A stretch of DNA of 64,000 nt from positions 4,391,670 to 4,455,669 of the forward strand of contig JAUPFV010000005.1 in the NCBI GenBank assembly GCA_036936605.1, given 5' to 3'. This DNA comes from Limnanthes douglasii subsp. nivea. Taxonomy: Eukaryota > Streptophyta > Magnoliopsida > Brassicales > Limnanthaceae. Positions 12,123 to 21,975 of the stretch are shown piece after piece (the first letter of the stretch is position 1; the number at the start of each line of letters is the position of its first letter). Under the pieces are notes generated by a model, which saw only the letters and a program-made list of their open reading frames with translations, made no database searches and was not told the DNA's origin. The position numbers and the translations under genes were made by a program.

Positions 12123-12780
12123 ATATAACAAATCCTCAAATGATAATGAGCAATAAATTTTTGGCTATTTAAGACTAATTATTAAGGTCAAAATAAAAAA
12201 ATAATTTAAAAATATTGTGGATCTATTTTGCTTTAAAATGTCAAAAATCAAACCTTTGAAGTTTACACTATTTTCAATGTTAGCATTACCTTTTATTTTC
12301 ACCTGAAGAGAGATTGTGAAAGTGGTTTTGTAAAAAATGTCCAAAATCAAACCTTTATATTATTTAAATGTCCAAACCAAAAACATAATCGGATTTCACA
12401 TGAAGTCCTTAGTTTTATTTTTAGAATCTTTATACGATAGTTAGAGTAGATTGATTTTAAAATCAATAATAAAATAGTTTGACTTTGTCTTTCTGCCTCC
12501 GGCCAATAAAACCCATTTTGATACTCGATCAAAGATAGTCTAAGCGATATAACAGTGGCCTTAATTGTCATGTCAGGAAGTGAAAATTCATTCAAAACAC
12601 TTGTAGAGTGTTCAATGCCTCATCATTACTCATAGTTAAGTAAACCATTCATTATCATTACTCATGGTCATGGTTAACTAAACGATTGGCTTGTATTACC
12701 AGTATAAAAATATGTAAACCGTAGAGATTACATTCTAAAAACAACTTTAAACTATGTCCCTCAAAAATCTACACTAAGGT
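12123..12780. repeat. Partial third copy of the tandem unit (unit C)
   Basis: Matches 7,095-7,700 (end of unit A into unit B), including the AATATTGTGGATCTATTTTG phrase and the CTCATCATTACTCATAG phrase. It stops before any MULE coding sequence. The junction with unrelated DNA is near 12,780. Confidence 0.75.
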
Positions 12781-12869
12781 TCAAGACGCCAGAGCCGTCG
12801 TAGCCTTCATCTTGCTTAAGATTCTTCTTTCCATCGCAATAAAACTCCTAACAACAGCTCTAACTGAAC

Positions 12870-13067
12870 ATGGATGCTAATGCTAACACGGTACCAGCGA
12901 TAACTCACGTGGGACTGTCAGAGGATGAATGGTTCGATGACATGATACTCAACACAAACTCAAATCCACTATCTGTTCTTACTACCGACGAGATGGTTGC
13001 TAAGTCCCTCCAACTTCATAAAGAGTTGCAAACTAGAGTGACTGAAAGAATAACTTTCGATATCCTC
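12870..13067 (+). other. Unrecognised open reading frame cut by Copia-1 LTR
   Basis: An ATG at 12,870 opens a frame of 66 codons (MDANANTVPAITHVGLSEDE...) up to the first base of the Copia-1 LTR, and continues 13 codons into the LTR. The composition is acidic and hydrophilic. I do not recognise a domain. The preceding ~90 bp (CTTCATCTTGCTTAAG, CATCGCAATAAAAC) could be a leader. It may be the first exon of a host gene truncated by the retrotransposon, or chance. Confidence 0.25.
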
Positions 13068-13488
13068 TGTCAAGTATCCATCTCCGGTGAACCTCACCAT
13101 CGACGATGACTGCCCTGAAGAAGAAGAGGTAGCATCGCACGATACCAAACACAAGTTGTGTCCTAGGGTTATGACCTTGGGCTTGTGTATCGGGTCAAAG
13201 ATTCAGACCCAGGACCATGATCTGTTGGACTCTAAAGGTGGTCCTAAAGCCCAACAAGACTCCACCTAGAAGACCCATGTGCTATCCCTATTGCCAAACA
13301 TTCACTCTCATCCTACCCTTGTATCCAAACAACAAGTCTCAATTAATGAACAGAATTGTAACAAACAAAAGAATATTCTGAAAGTTTGTTACATCTCAAA
13401 ATCTGTACTTAAATACCAAATGTTTACAATGAATGAAGTAGTGAAAATCTTTACAAATTCTACTCTAATACTCACTCTCTAAATTCCA
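13068..13488 (+). repeat. Copia-1 5' LTR
   Basis: It begins TGTCAAGTATCCATCTCC and ends TTCCA, 2 bp before the PBS, for 421 bp. The start is set by the identical 24 bp directly after the PPT at 17,913. TACTTAAATACC near 13,408 could be its TATA region. An alternative start at TGTTGGACTC (13,228) was considered but has no counterpart at the 3' end. Confidence 0.65.
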
Positions 13489-13490
13489 CT

Positions 13491-13502
13491 TGGTATCAGA
13501 GC
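13491..13502 (+). promoter_or_regulatory. Copia-1 primer binding site (tRNA-iMet)
   Basis: TGGTATCAGAGC, the standard plant Copia PBS complementary to the 3' end of initiator tRNA-Met, 2 bp after the LTR end. Confidence 0.9.
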
Positions 13503-13518
13503 CATTCTGATCTGTTGA

Positions 13519-14510
13519 ATGGCCAACTCCGACGAGTCTCCATCACTGTCCTCAGAATCTATAGGCTCCATTTTTCCCAATAACTCTGCTGCTGCTCCAA
13601 GAAGTCTTCAGCTGCATTCAATCAACAATGCAAATAACATCAGACTTGATAGAAGTAATTATCTCCTTTGGAGGACAGTGGTGTTACCTATGATCAAAAG
13701 TAACAAGTTGGGTGGCTATATCTCAGGTGAGAAGATCTGTCCTCCTAAACACTCTGCTGATAATGAAGGCAACATTTCTGAGAATCCAGACTATGAAGAA
13801 TGGATCTCAAAGGACCAACTGCTGCTTGGTTGGTTGTATTCCACTATGAGCCCTAAAATAGCAGCCCATTTGATGGAAGAAGAGACCTCTAAAGGTCTTT
13901 GGGAAGCAGCAGGAAAGCTGTCTGGCTCTTAGACAAGAGCCAGAATCACTTACTTCAAGGCAGAGTTTTAGAAAACTCGTAAATGGTCCACTACTATGTC
14001 TGATTACTTGAACAAAATGAAAATGATTTTTGACAATTTAATTCTAGCAAGGTGTCTTACCTCCATGGATGATCTGATTACTCAGGTCCTTGCATGCATT
14101 GATGGTGACTACACAACAATAGTAGTCAGTCTGGCTGACAAAGACAGTCTCTCTTGGCTTGATCTGCAGACAAGTCTTCTAACCTTTGAAAGCAGGTTAG
14201 AACAGCTCAATGACCTGCAAAATTCAATGTCCACAGTTAGTTTGACAAGTGTTAATTATGCACAAAGAAATGACACAAAGCAACAAGTTAACAATGCCAA
14301 TCCAAGAGGCTACTCTGGACAGAACAGGAACTTCAATAGAAACTATAGAGGCAAGTTCAACTCCAACTACAGAGGTCGAGGCAACTCTTACAGAGGCAGG
14401 GGTGGAAGATTTTCTCAAAACAAACCAACAAGCCAGATCTATATCAGATATGGTCATTCTGCTGTTGTGTGTTACTATAGAGATGACCCTTCAGTTGTGG
14501 GGTCAACCTC
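13519..14510 (+). pseudogene. gag: Copia-1 gag (two in-frame stops, degraded zinc knuckle)
   Basis: Capsid-like polyprotein segment starting ATG at 13,519, 31 bp after the LTR. The N-terminal segment (NNANNIRLDRSNYLLWRTVV) is the typical Copia gag start. TAG codons at 13,930-13,932 and 13,969-13,971 interrupt a frame that otherwise continues unshifted into pol. A Gly/Arg/Asn-rich RNA-binding stretch (14,310-14,410) precedes a CCHC knuckle remnant, SQIYIRYGHSAVVCYYR, in which the first two Cys are replaced by Ser and Tyr while His and the last Cys remain. Both stops and both Cys losses make this copy non-functional. Confidence 0.85.
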
Positions 14511-14574
14511 TTCAGAACACCCTAAATCAGAGGGTAATCACAGTGCTTTGCTTGCAGCACAAGATACAGCATCA

Positions 14575-15705
14575 GAAGGAGTATGGTATGCTGACAGTGG
14601 AGCCAGCCACCATGTCACAGGTAGTACCAACCAGCTAACTCAGAAACATGACTACACAGGTACTAAACATGTCCTAGTTGGTAGTGGTGAGAGACTTCCA
14701 ATCTCTCACATAGGTGAAACCTCTCTTTTATCACTACATAAACAGCCTCTCATTCTCAAATCTATACTTCATGTTCCCAAAATCAACAAAAATCTTTTGT
14801 CTATCTCTCAACTCACCAGCTATAATGATGTTTTTGTTGAATTTCACAAAACGTTTTGTCTTGTGAAGGACATGTTAACAGGGACAGTATTGCTCAAAGG
14901 GAGATGTGAAGATGTCTTATACAAGATGGATACTCTTTCTCAACATCTACCTACCAATCCAGTCAATTTCAATACTCAAGTCTGTGTGTCTAAGAGTTCT
15001 TTACGTTCTCTTAGGGTGTGTTTCTCCAAGGTCTCTAAGGATGGATGTCATACGAAGCTTGGCCATCCATCTCAGTCAGTTTTACTTAGTGTCCTTAAGT
15101 CCTGTAATCTTCAAACTCTTTCAAGTAATGAGAACAATTTCTGTGAGGCTTGTCAGCTAGGCAAGTCTCACACTCTTTCTTACCCTATATCTACTTCTCA
15201 TGCTAGCAATGTATTAGACCTTATTCATACTGATGTTTGGGGTCCTTCCCCTGTCCTATCTACTGAAGGTTTTAGGTTCTATGTTGTTTTCCTTGATGAT
15301 TTTTCTAGATACTCTTGGGTCTATCCTATCAAAACTAAAGGGCAAGTCATTGAAGTGTTTAAAACCTTTAAAGCTTTTGTTGAAAATCAGTTTGAAAGAA
15401 AGATCAAAACAATTCAAAGTGATTGGGGGGGAGAGTTTAGACCTCTAGCTACCTTGGCGACAGAACATGGCATCCTACTACGCAGGTCCTGCTCTTACAC
15501 ATCAGCTCAAAATGGAAGAGCTGAGCGTAAGCACAGGCATCTTGTGGAGATTGGTCTGACTCTGCTTGCTCAGTCTAAACTACCATATAAATACTGGGTT
15601 GAAGCCTTTGAAACAAGTATCTATCTTATTAACAGGTTACCCACTCCTACTCTTAACAACATCTCACCATTTGAAGCCCTATTTTACAAAAAACCAACTA
15701 TCTAG
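14575..15705 (+). pseudogene. pol: Copia-1 pol, protease and integrase part
   Basis: The frame is continuous with gag. The aspartic protease motif is intact (WYADSGASHHVTG, Asp at about 14,593). The GAG-pre-integrase HHCC zinc site is present (HTKLGHPS...FCEACQLGKSH, 15,049-15,170). The integrase core follows with the D,D-35-E residues: HTDVWGP (15,229), QSDWGGEF (15,418) and GRAERKH (15,514). The frame ends in TAG at 15,703-15,705; the homologous downstream sequence continues in another frame, so a 1-base frameshift lies at about 15,700. Confidence 0.9.
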
Positions 15706-17942
15706 TCATCAAAACTTTTGGGTGTGTCTGTTTCCCTTGTCTCAGACCCTATCAAACTCACAAATTTCAATTTCACTCTCTTAAGTGTGTCTTTCTAGGC
15801 TACAGTCACAACCACAAAGGGTACAAGTGTCTAAGTCCTATAGGGAGAGTCTATTTGTCCAGGAATGTAGTGTTCAATGAGACTGACTTTCCTTTTAATT
15901 CAGGGTTCCTTCAACAACCCCAAAGTAGTCAGTCTCCTTATCAGTCTGTCAGTCTCTGGCTACCTTCTATGTCTAGTTCTATGGTTTCTGAAAGAGTATC
16001 CACTTGTACTAGTCCTACATCTGATCTCTCCACTGAGCCTCATACTTCTCAACCTGCCTCACAGACAGAACATCAGACCACTCACTCACACTCTCTGCCT
16101 AACTCACCATCTAAGCCTTATCCAGACACTTCTCCACATCCACTCTCTGACTCTGACACTGCTACTAATCCTCATCAACACACTGAGCCTCACACTAGCT
16201 CCACACCAACACTCATCATTGACCTACCCTTACCCACTCCAAATCCTTCTAACCCTTCTTCACAGCCTACAAACACTCACATCATGCAGACAAGACACAA
16301 AAGTGGTATTCATAAAACCAAACTACCCTACATTGGAACTTTTAATACTACTAACAGGGACATATTTACACCATCTAGTTTTTCTAAAGCTGCAGGGAAT
16401 CCTAATTGGGTGGCTGCTATGAATGCTGAATATAATGCTCTAATGGCTAATAACACTTGGTCTCTAGTCCCTTTACCACCTTACTCTACCGTGGTTGGCT
16501 GCAAATGGGTTTACAAGGTTAAGCATACTATGGATGGGTCTGTTCAATGTTACAAAGCCAGGCTCGTAGCCAAAGGCTTCCACCAAACTCCTGGTATTGA
16601 TTTCTATGATACTTCCAGCCCTGTTGTAAAGGCCTCTACAGTCAGGCTCATACTCACTATTGCTGTCTCAAAGAATTGGTCAGTCAGGCAACTTGATATC
16701 AACAATGCCTTTCTAAATGGGGAGCTACAAAAGACTGTTTATATGCAACAGCCTCAGGGTTTTGAAGATATCAATCAACCTACCTATATGTGCAAGTTAA
16801 ACAAGGCTCTCTATGGTCTGAAGCAAGCACCTAGGGCCTGGTTTTCTAAGCTACGAGATACTCTAACTGATTGGGGATTCAAGAATTCGAGAGCTGACTG
16901 CTCTCTATTCTACTTGGTTACTAAAACTACCATTCTAATCATCCTAGTTTATGTGGATGACATCCTGGTCACAAGCAATGATGCAACATGCCTCACTCAG
17001 TTCACTCACAACCTAAATGCAAAATTTTCTCTCAAAGATATGGGATCACTCTCTCTATTCCTAGGAATAGAGGTTCATCGTGATACTTCAGGTATATACC
17101 TTACTCAGCACAATTATATCGAAAACTTACTTGCCAATCAGGGTGTTGCTCTCTCCAAGCCTTGCCCTACTCCCCTTGCTCCTGGCACTGCCTTATCAGC
17201 AACTTCTGGCTCTCCACTTCCTTCACCTACACAATATCGAAGTGTGTTAGGAGCCTTATAGTATCTAACACACACCAGACCCGACATTGCCTATGCTGTT
17301 AATCGACTCAGTCAATACCAGCAGGCCCCTACAACTACTCACTGGCACTGTCTCAAACGAATACTACGGTACTTATCTAGGTCACGTTGGCTGGGGCTCC
17401 ATATCAAGCCATGCTTCCATCTTCAATTACATGGTTACTCCGACGCTGACTGGGCTTCCTCCGTTGATGATCGACGCAGCACTGGGGCATACTGTGTTTT
17501 TCTTGGAGAGACGTTGATCTCCTGGTCCTCCAAGAAGCAGAACGTCGTCTCTCGATCGTCCACAGAGTCTGAGTACAGAGCACTCGCCAATCTATCTGCC
17601 GAGTTGATTTGGATTCGCTCGTTACTCACTGAACTCCAAATCCCTCTCATACCTCCCTCTGTCTTGTGGTGCGATAATCTGGGGGCCAGTACTTTGGCTT
17701 CGAACCCCGTTTTCCATGCCCGCACCAAGCACATCGAGCTTGACGTGCATTTCATTCGAGATCAGGTTCTTGGAGGGACCATTCAGATTCGCTATGTCCC
17801 TACTCAAGACCAGGTAGCCGATTCTCTCACCAAAGCTTTGCCTCCGTCTCGATTTGCTTATCTACGGGACAAACTCGGGCTCCTTGAGTCACTGCTCCGT
17901 TTGAGGGTGGATGTCAAGTATCCATCTCCGGTGAATGGCTAA
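15706..17942 (+). pseudogene. pol: Copia-1 pol, reverse transcriptase and RNase H part
   Basis: After the frameshift the frame gives the post-integrase segment (YLSRNVVFNETDFPF, 15,852), a Ser/Pro/Thr-rich linker, then RT from NWVAAMNAEYNAL (16,405) through VVGCKWVYKVK, LDINNAFLNGEL and YVDDILV (catalytic DD at 16,956-16,961) to GLKQAPRAWF and beyond. TAG at 17,259-17,261 sits in the GAL*YLTHTRPD context. RNase H continues in the same frame (DADWASSVDDRRSTGAY, SSTESEYRAL, ARTKHIELDVHFIRDQV) to a stop at 17,940-17,942 inside the LTR remnant. All catalytic motifs are intact; only the stop and the upstream frameshift disable it. Confidence 0.9.
17900..17936 (+). repeat. Copia-1 PPT and 24-bp remnant of the 3' LTR
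   Basis: The PPT-like GTTTGAGGGTGGA is followed at 17,913 by TGTCAAGTATCCATCTCC..., identical for 24 bp to the 5' LTR start. It then diverges completely at TGGCTAAATAA. The remaining ~397 bp of the LTR and any target duplication are missing. Confidence 0.8.
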
Positions 17943-18518
17943 ATAATATTCTTCAAAAATTCTAACTCCACGCAGCAGTATCATATTTCATCTTTCAGCA
18001 TACCCCACAATTTTTCTGTCTCTTTCGCATCATAACATTTTTAAAAACATTTGGTGTCGAAATCAAATAAACCAAGTCTCTATTTATAGATATCAAGAAA
18101 ATATAAATCATGGTATAATTTTTTTATTTTTTAACTTACTAAAATATTCCGAAAATCATTTTGAAAATACAAAATAAATAAAATACTCAAAATATTTTGG
18201 TGTTACTTTTTTTATTTTTTAACCAACCAATATTTCTGTAAAATGATTTTTATAAATAAAAATAAAAATAAAAAATAGAGACTGCAGCGCTGTGGTTGGT
18301 GATGGCAGAGATGAACTTGGGTTCGTCTTTTGCATCCGGATTCATCTTTGAGGTGCCACATGACATGAATATTGAGCTGTTGTACAATGAAATGCCCATT
18401 ACTCACCCAAAAAATACACTGTGGCGTCTGGTCTTAGGTCCCATACTTTATAGTCTCCGAGATGTGAGATTTGTCAGAGGGCAGAGGAATGACCCAAATA
18501 TTGTTTGAACATCATTTG

Positions 18519-18584
18519 AGTTTTACAGTGTATATTATCCAACTTTTCTGCAAGTTTTACAGTGTATATTATCCAACTTTTCTG
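18519..18584. repeat. 34-bp direct tandem duplication
   Basis: AGTTTTACAGTGTATATTAT...CTTTTCTG occurs twice with a period of 34 bp and no mismatch. Confidence 0.85.
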
Positions 18585-18638
18585 GAAATGCTGTATTGGT
18601 CTTAGAATTGAACCAAAATTTCTCCTATCTGCATTGAA

Positions 18639-18700
18639 AACATCATCATCTCAAGGCATACTAAATCAGAACATCATCATCTCAAGGCATACTAAATCAG
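18639..18700. repeat. 31-bp direct tandem duplication
   Basis: AACATCATCATCTCAAGGCA...AAATCAG occurs twice back to back with a period of 31 bp and no mismatch. Confidence 0.85.
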
Positions 18701-18831
18701 CTTGCGAAGATTTGAACAATATATATGAGCAACAAATCTCTTGAAAGAAAAAGAAAAACCTACAAGTATGCTCGACTCTACAATCCTAGAATGTTTTCTT
18801 TGCTCCAAACAAAAAATTGTTCTGACGTGGT

Positions 18832-19011
18832 ATGCATCGTGGGGAACTGGAAATGAATTGTGGTGGTATCGAGAAAGGGCATATTTTGGATATTGCAGGT
18901 GTAAGCATCCTCGGAAATGATGATAAGGGGATTTACCATTCAAACATTTTTGAGTACTTCACAACCAAAGTTGCTTCAAGAGATCAGAAAGAAAAGAACC
19001 TAAAACTTTAA
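18832..19011 (+). other. Unassigned 59-codon open frame
   Basis: ATG at 18,832 to TAA at 19,009-19,011. The composition looks protein-like (MHRGELEMNCGGIEKGHILD...) and not like the surrounding AT-rich DNA, so it may be an exon fragment of a captured or decayed host gene. No domain is recognised and no splice partner can be argued. Confidence 0.25.
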
Positions 19012-19016
19012 TTATA

Positions 19017-19019
<3 letters not shown>

Positions 19020-19086
<67 letters not shown>
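19020..19086. repeat. (TA)n microsatellite, ~66 bp
   Basis: About 33 uninterrupted TA dinucleotides, likely to be length-variable. Confidence 0.95.
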
Positions 19087-19096
<10 letters not shown>

Positions 19097-19201
19097 CGGT
19101 AGAGAAAACAGTACTCAAGGTTAAACATTTCAGTAATGTTCTGATTTTGTTGCGTCTATTCGATTGTGTTTTAATACTACATATATTTTTTAAATAGACT
19201 C

Positions 19202-19440
19202 ATGGCGACAGTGTGTGTGGTTTTGTTATATACTAAGAAAGAAGAACTAAAAAAGATGATGAAATCAAATTCAGACCGAATCAGCAACTTACCCGCTTAT
19301 ATAAGAGACATTATCATCTCTAAACTTCTGATCGAAGCAACAACAAGAATAAGTATTTTATCAAAGAAATGGAGGTCTAAGTGACTCTCATTGCCCATCC
19401 TTACTATTTCTAACTTTCTTATGAGAAGACAACAATCTGT
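19202..19440 (+). pseudogene. F-box gene, N-terminal fragment (copy 1)
   Basis: Frame 19,202-19,384 encodes an F-box start (SDRISNLPAYIRDIIISKLL, then TTRISILSKKWRSK). It matches residues ~11-50 of the intact gene at 61,854. A TGA then replaces the Trp codon of the KW motif, and the matching frame continues with LSLPIL before homology is lost near 19,440. The original Met context differs from the intact gene (19 extra codons upstream). No LRR or FBD part follows; Copia-2 starts ~170 bp downstream. Confidence 0.8.
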
Positions 19441-19567
19441 AAACCTTGTCAATCCAATTCTTATCCACAGTCAAATTGAAGGAGAAAGACAAATAATTTG
19501 TAAATGTAAATCTTTTCTTTTTCCTTAAAGAGCAACATAGAACACTGCTGCTTTAGATACAAGCACA

Positions 19568-19613
19568 ATCACTAACAACCTTAGGAATATTTCCATATGG
19601 GGTTGTTAGTGAT
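19568..19613. repeat. Perfect 13-bp inverted repeat
   Basis: ATCACTAACAACC and its exact reverse complement are separated by 20 bp containing GGAATATTTCC. It lies at or just beyond the presumed left end of the Copia-2 3' LTR, next to GGCTTTGTTTGGTTACATGG, which resembles hAT-like MITE ends. Confidence 0.7.
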
Positions 19614-19908
19614 TTATAGGCTTTGTTTGGTTACATGGATATTATTCAGTAACATTTGTTTGGTTACAGTAATATAATAAAACCAAGTATTAGTGACTTG
19701 CTGGTCATGGACCATGGATAGTCTACTAACACCTTCTAGACCAAGCCTTAAGCGCTGACCCCGTCCAATACCAAAATACAAACAAATGCAATGTTTAGGG
19801 TTAGACCCTAAGTGAGGAGCTGAGTTTATGGTTGTCTTCGACCAGCTCCTCTTCTTCTTTCTTGACCTCTCCAATGGTGATCTTGTGAACACCATGATCT
19901 CCAACACC

Positions 19909-21975
19909 CCCCCTCAAACGCAGCGGCGACTCCGAAAGCCCAAATTTGTCACTAAGATAAAGAAAACGAGAGGAAGGCAAAGCTTTCGTGAGGGAATCGG
20001 CAATTTGATCGAGCGATGGGACATACGGGATTTGAACCAGACCTTGTAGTACCTGATCCCTGAGAAAGTGCACATCCAATTCGATGTGCTTGGTGCGAGC
20101 GTGGAAGACAGGGTTCGAAGCGAGAGAACTGGCCCCTAAGTTGTCGCACCACATGACTGATGTTGGAATGAGGGGAATTCGAATCTCGGTAAGTAACGAT
20201 TTCAACCATATCAATTCTGCTGATAAATTTCCTAATGCACGATATTCTGATTAAGTGGAGGACCTGGCCATGACGTTTTGTTTCTTGGAGGACCAAGAGA
20301 TGAGGGTTTCTCCAATAAAGACACAATAAGCTATAACACTGCGACGATCATAAGGAGACGAAGCCCAATCCGCATCATAATACCCATGAAGTTGTAACTG
20401 GTAGCACGGTTTGATATGAAGACCTAACCATCGAGTGCTAGATAAGTAGCGTAACACTCTCTTTAAGCTTTGGCAGTGTATAGATGTAGGGATTTGTAGA
20501 TGTTGAGTCAGACTGTTGACAGCGTAAGCTATGTCAGGTCGTGCGTGGGTCAAGTACTATAAAGTACCTAATAGGCTTATGTACTATGTAGGACAAACCA
20601 GAGGCGAACCATTATGAGTGGGGTGCTGAGTACCAGCTACCATAGGAGACAGACAAGGCTTGGACATGGACAGCCCTTGTGCAAGCAGTAAGTTCTCTAT
20701 GTACTTGTGCTGTGTTAGGTAGAAGCCTCTCTGGTCACGATGAACTTCTATTCCCAAGAATAGATGGATTGGCCCCATGTTTTTAAGAGCAAAGGTAGCA
20801 TTGAGATTGTGAATGAACTGAGTTAAACAGATTATGTCATTCCCAGTCACAACTATATCATCTACATAGACCGGGATAAGTAGAATAGTTGTTTTAAAGA
20901 CCAAGTAAAACAAGGAGCAATCAGCTTTTGAGTTGCAGAAGCCCCAACTCAGAAGTGTATCCCTTAGCTTAGAATACCAAAATCTAGGAGCTTGCTTCAG
21001 ACCATAGATGGCTTTATGTAATTTGCAAACATGTGTAGGATGATCAGAATCCACAAAGCCCTGAGGCTATATCATGTACACAGTTTCTTGTAACACTCCA
21101 TTGAGGAAGGCATTTTTTATGTCAAGCTGCCTCACTGTCTAAGCCTTAGAAACAACACTAGTGAGTATTAACCTGACAGTGGAAGCCTTAAGGACTAAAC
21201 TGAAGGTCTCATAGAAGTCAACACCAGGTGTTTGGTGAAAACCCTTAGCCACCACGCGTGCTTTGTAGCCATCCAGACCTAACTTTACCTTATAGACCCA
21301 CTTACAGCCAATGACAGTAGAAGAATCAGACACTAGTACGAAAGACCGTGTGTTCTTAGCCAACAAGGATTTATACTCACTCACCATAGCCTCTTGCCAC
21401 TTAGGATGCCCAACAGCCTCAGAGAATCGAGTAGGTTCAAAAACGCCTTTATCACTAGTAAAAAGAGACCCCACATATGGTAACTTAGGTTTAGATATAC
21501 CACTTTTCTGTCTAGTTTGCATGCTATGAGTATTTTGTAATATGTGAGAAGTGAGAAAGAGATTAGGGTTGAGAAAGGGTAAGTCAATGGTCAGTGTAGG
21601 TGTAGACTTTGAATGTTGTTTGTTTTTTGTATTTGTGGGATTTGAGTGTGAATGAGTAGTTGTTGATAGAGACTGTGAGTGTGATAGACTAGTTACCTTA
21701 GGATAGGCAGTTAGAGGTCTTGGAGTAGAGCTTTGTTGCTGGAAGTGAGCAGGACACAAATGTGTATGCTTTTTAGGTGGAGCTGCAGAGTTAGACTCCT
21801 CAGAACATAGATTTTCATTTGTCACAAGACCTGTAGGAAGACTAGGTAACCAAAGATTAACAGAGGATACAGAAAATGACTCATTTTGGTGTGTGTTTAG
21901 GAAACCAGTCTGAAAAGAGAAGTCATCCTCATTAAACACAATATTTCTAGAGACAAATACCCTACCATTAGAACT
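19909..21975 (-). pseudogene. pol: Copia-2 pol, RT and RNase H half (Copia-1-like)
   Basis: Minus-strand frame from VFVSRNIVFNEDDFSF (about 21,960) through VNLWLPSLP, a variable linker, QTRQKSGI, GCKWVYKVK, LDIKNAFLNGVL, YVDDIVVTGND and RNase H (DADWASSPYDRR, ARTKHIELDVHFLRDQV). In-frame stops lie at 21,139-21,141 (TAG where Copia-1 has W), 21,067-21,069 (TAG), 20,557-20,559 (TAG in the GTL*YLTHARPD context) and near 20,252. The RT YVDD and RNase H Asp residues are intact. The coding end overlaps the PPT, as in Copia-1. Confidence 0.85.

Larger units (their letters stand above)
13068..17936 (+). mobile_element. Copia-1: Ty1/Copia retrotransposon, RE1-like, 3'-truncated
   Basis: The order is 5' LTR, Met-tRNA PBS, gag, protease, integrase, RT and RNase H, with PPT and LTR start at the right end. 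Integrase lying before RT is diagnostic of Copia. Coding is essentially full length but broken by at least three stops and one frameshift. The right LTR is only the first 24 bp. The gag and pol sequence resemble the RE1 (Ale/Retrofit-type) branch; the lineage call is tentative. Confidence 0.9.
17937..19201. other. AT-rich spacer with short tandem duplications
   Basis: No recognisable gene. It contains a 34-bp tandem duplication (18,519-18,584), a 31-bp tandem duplication (18,639-18,700), a (TA)n tract and an unassigned 59-codon frame. An open stretch at 18,296-18,508 has no recognisable similarity. Confidence 0.5.

Noticed and set aside
17435..17755. 106-codon minus frame over Copia-1 RNase H
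   Set aside because: Antisense shadow of a well-supported RNase H domain.
18296..18508. 70-codon frame with a start in good context
   Set aside because: No recognisable similarity, an equally long frame exists on the other strand, and it runs into short tandem duplications.
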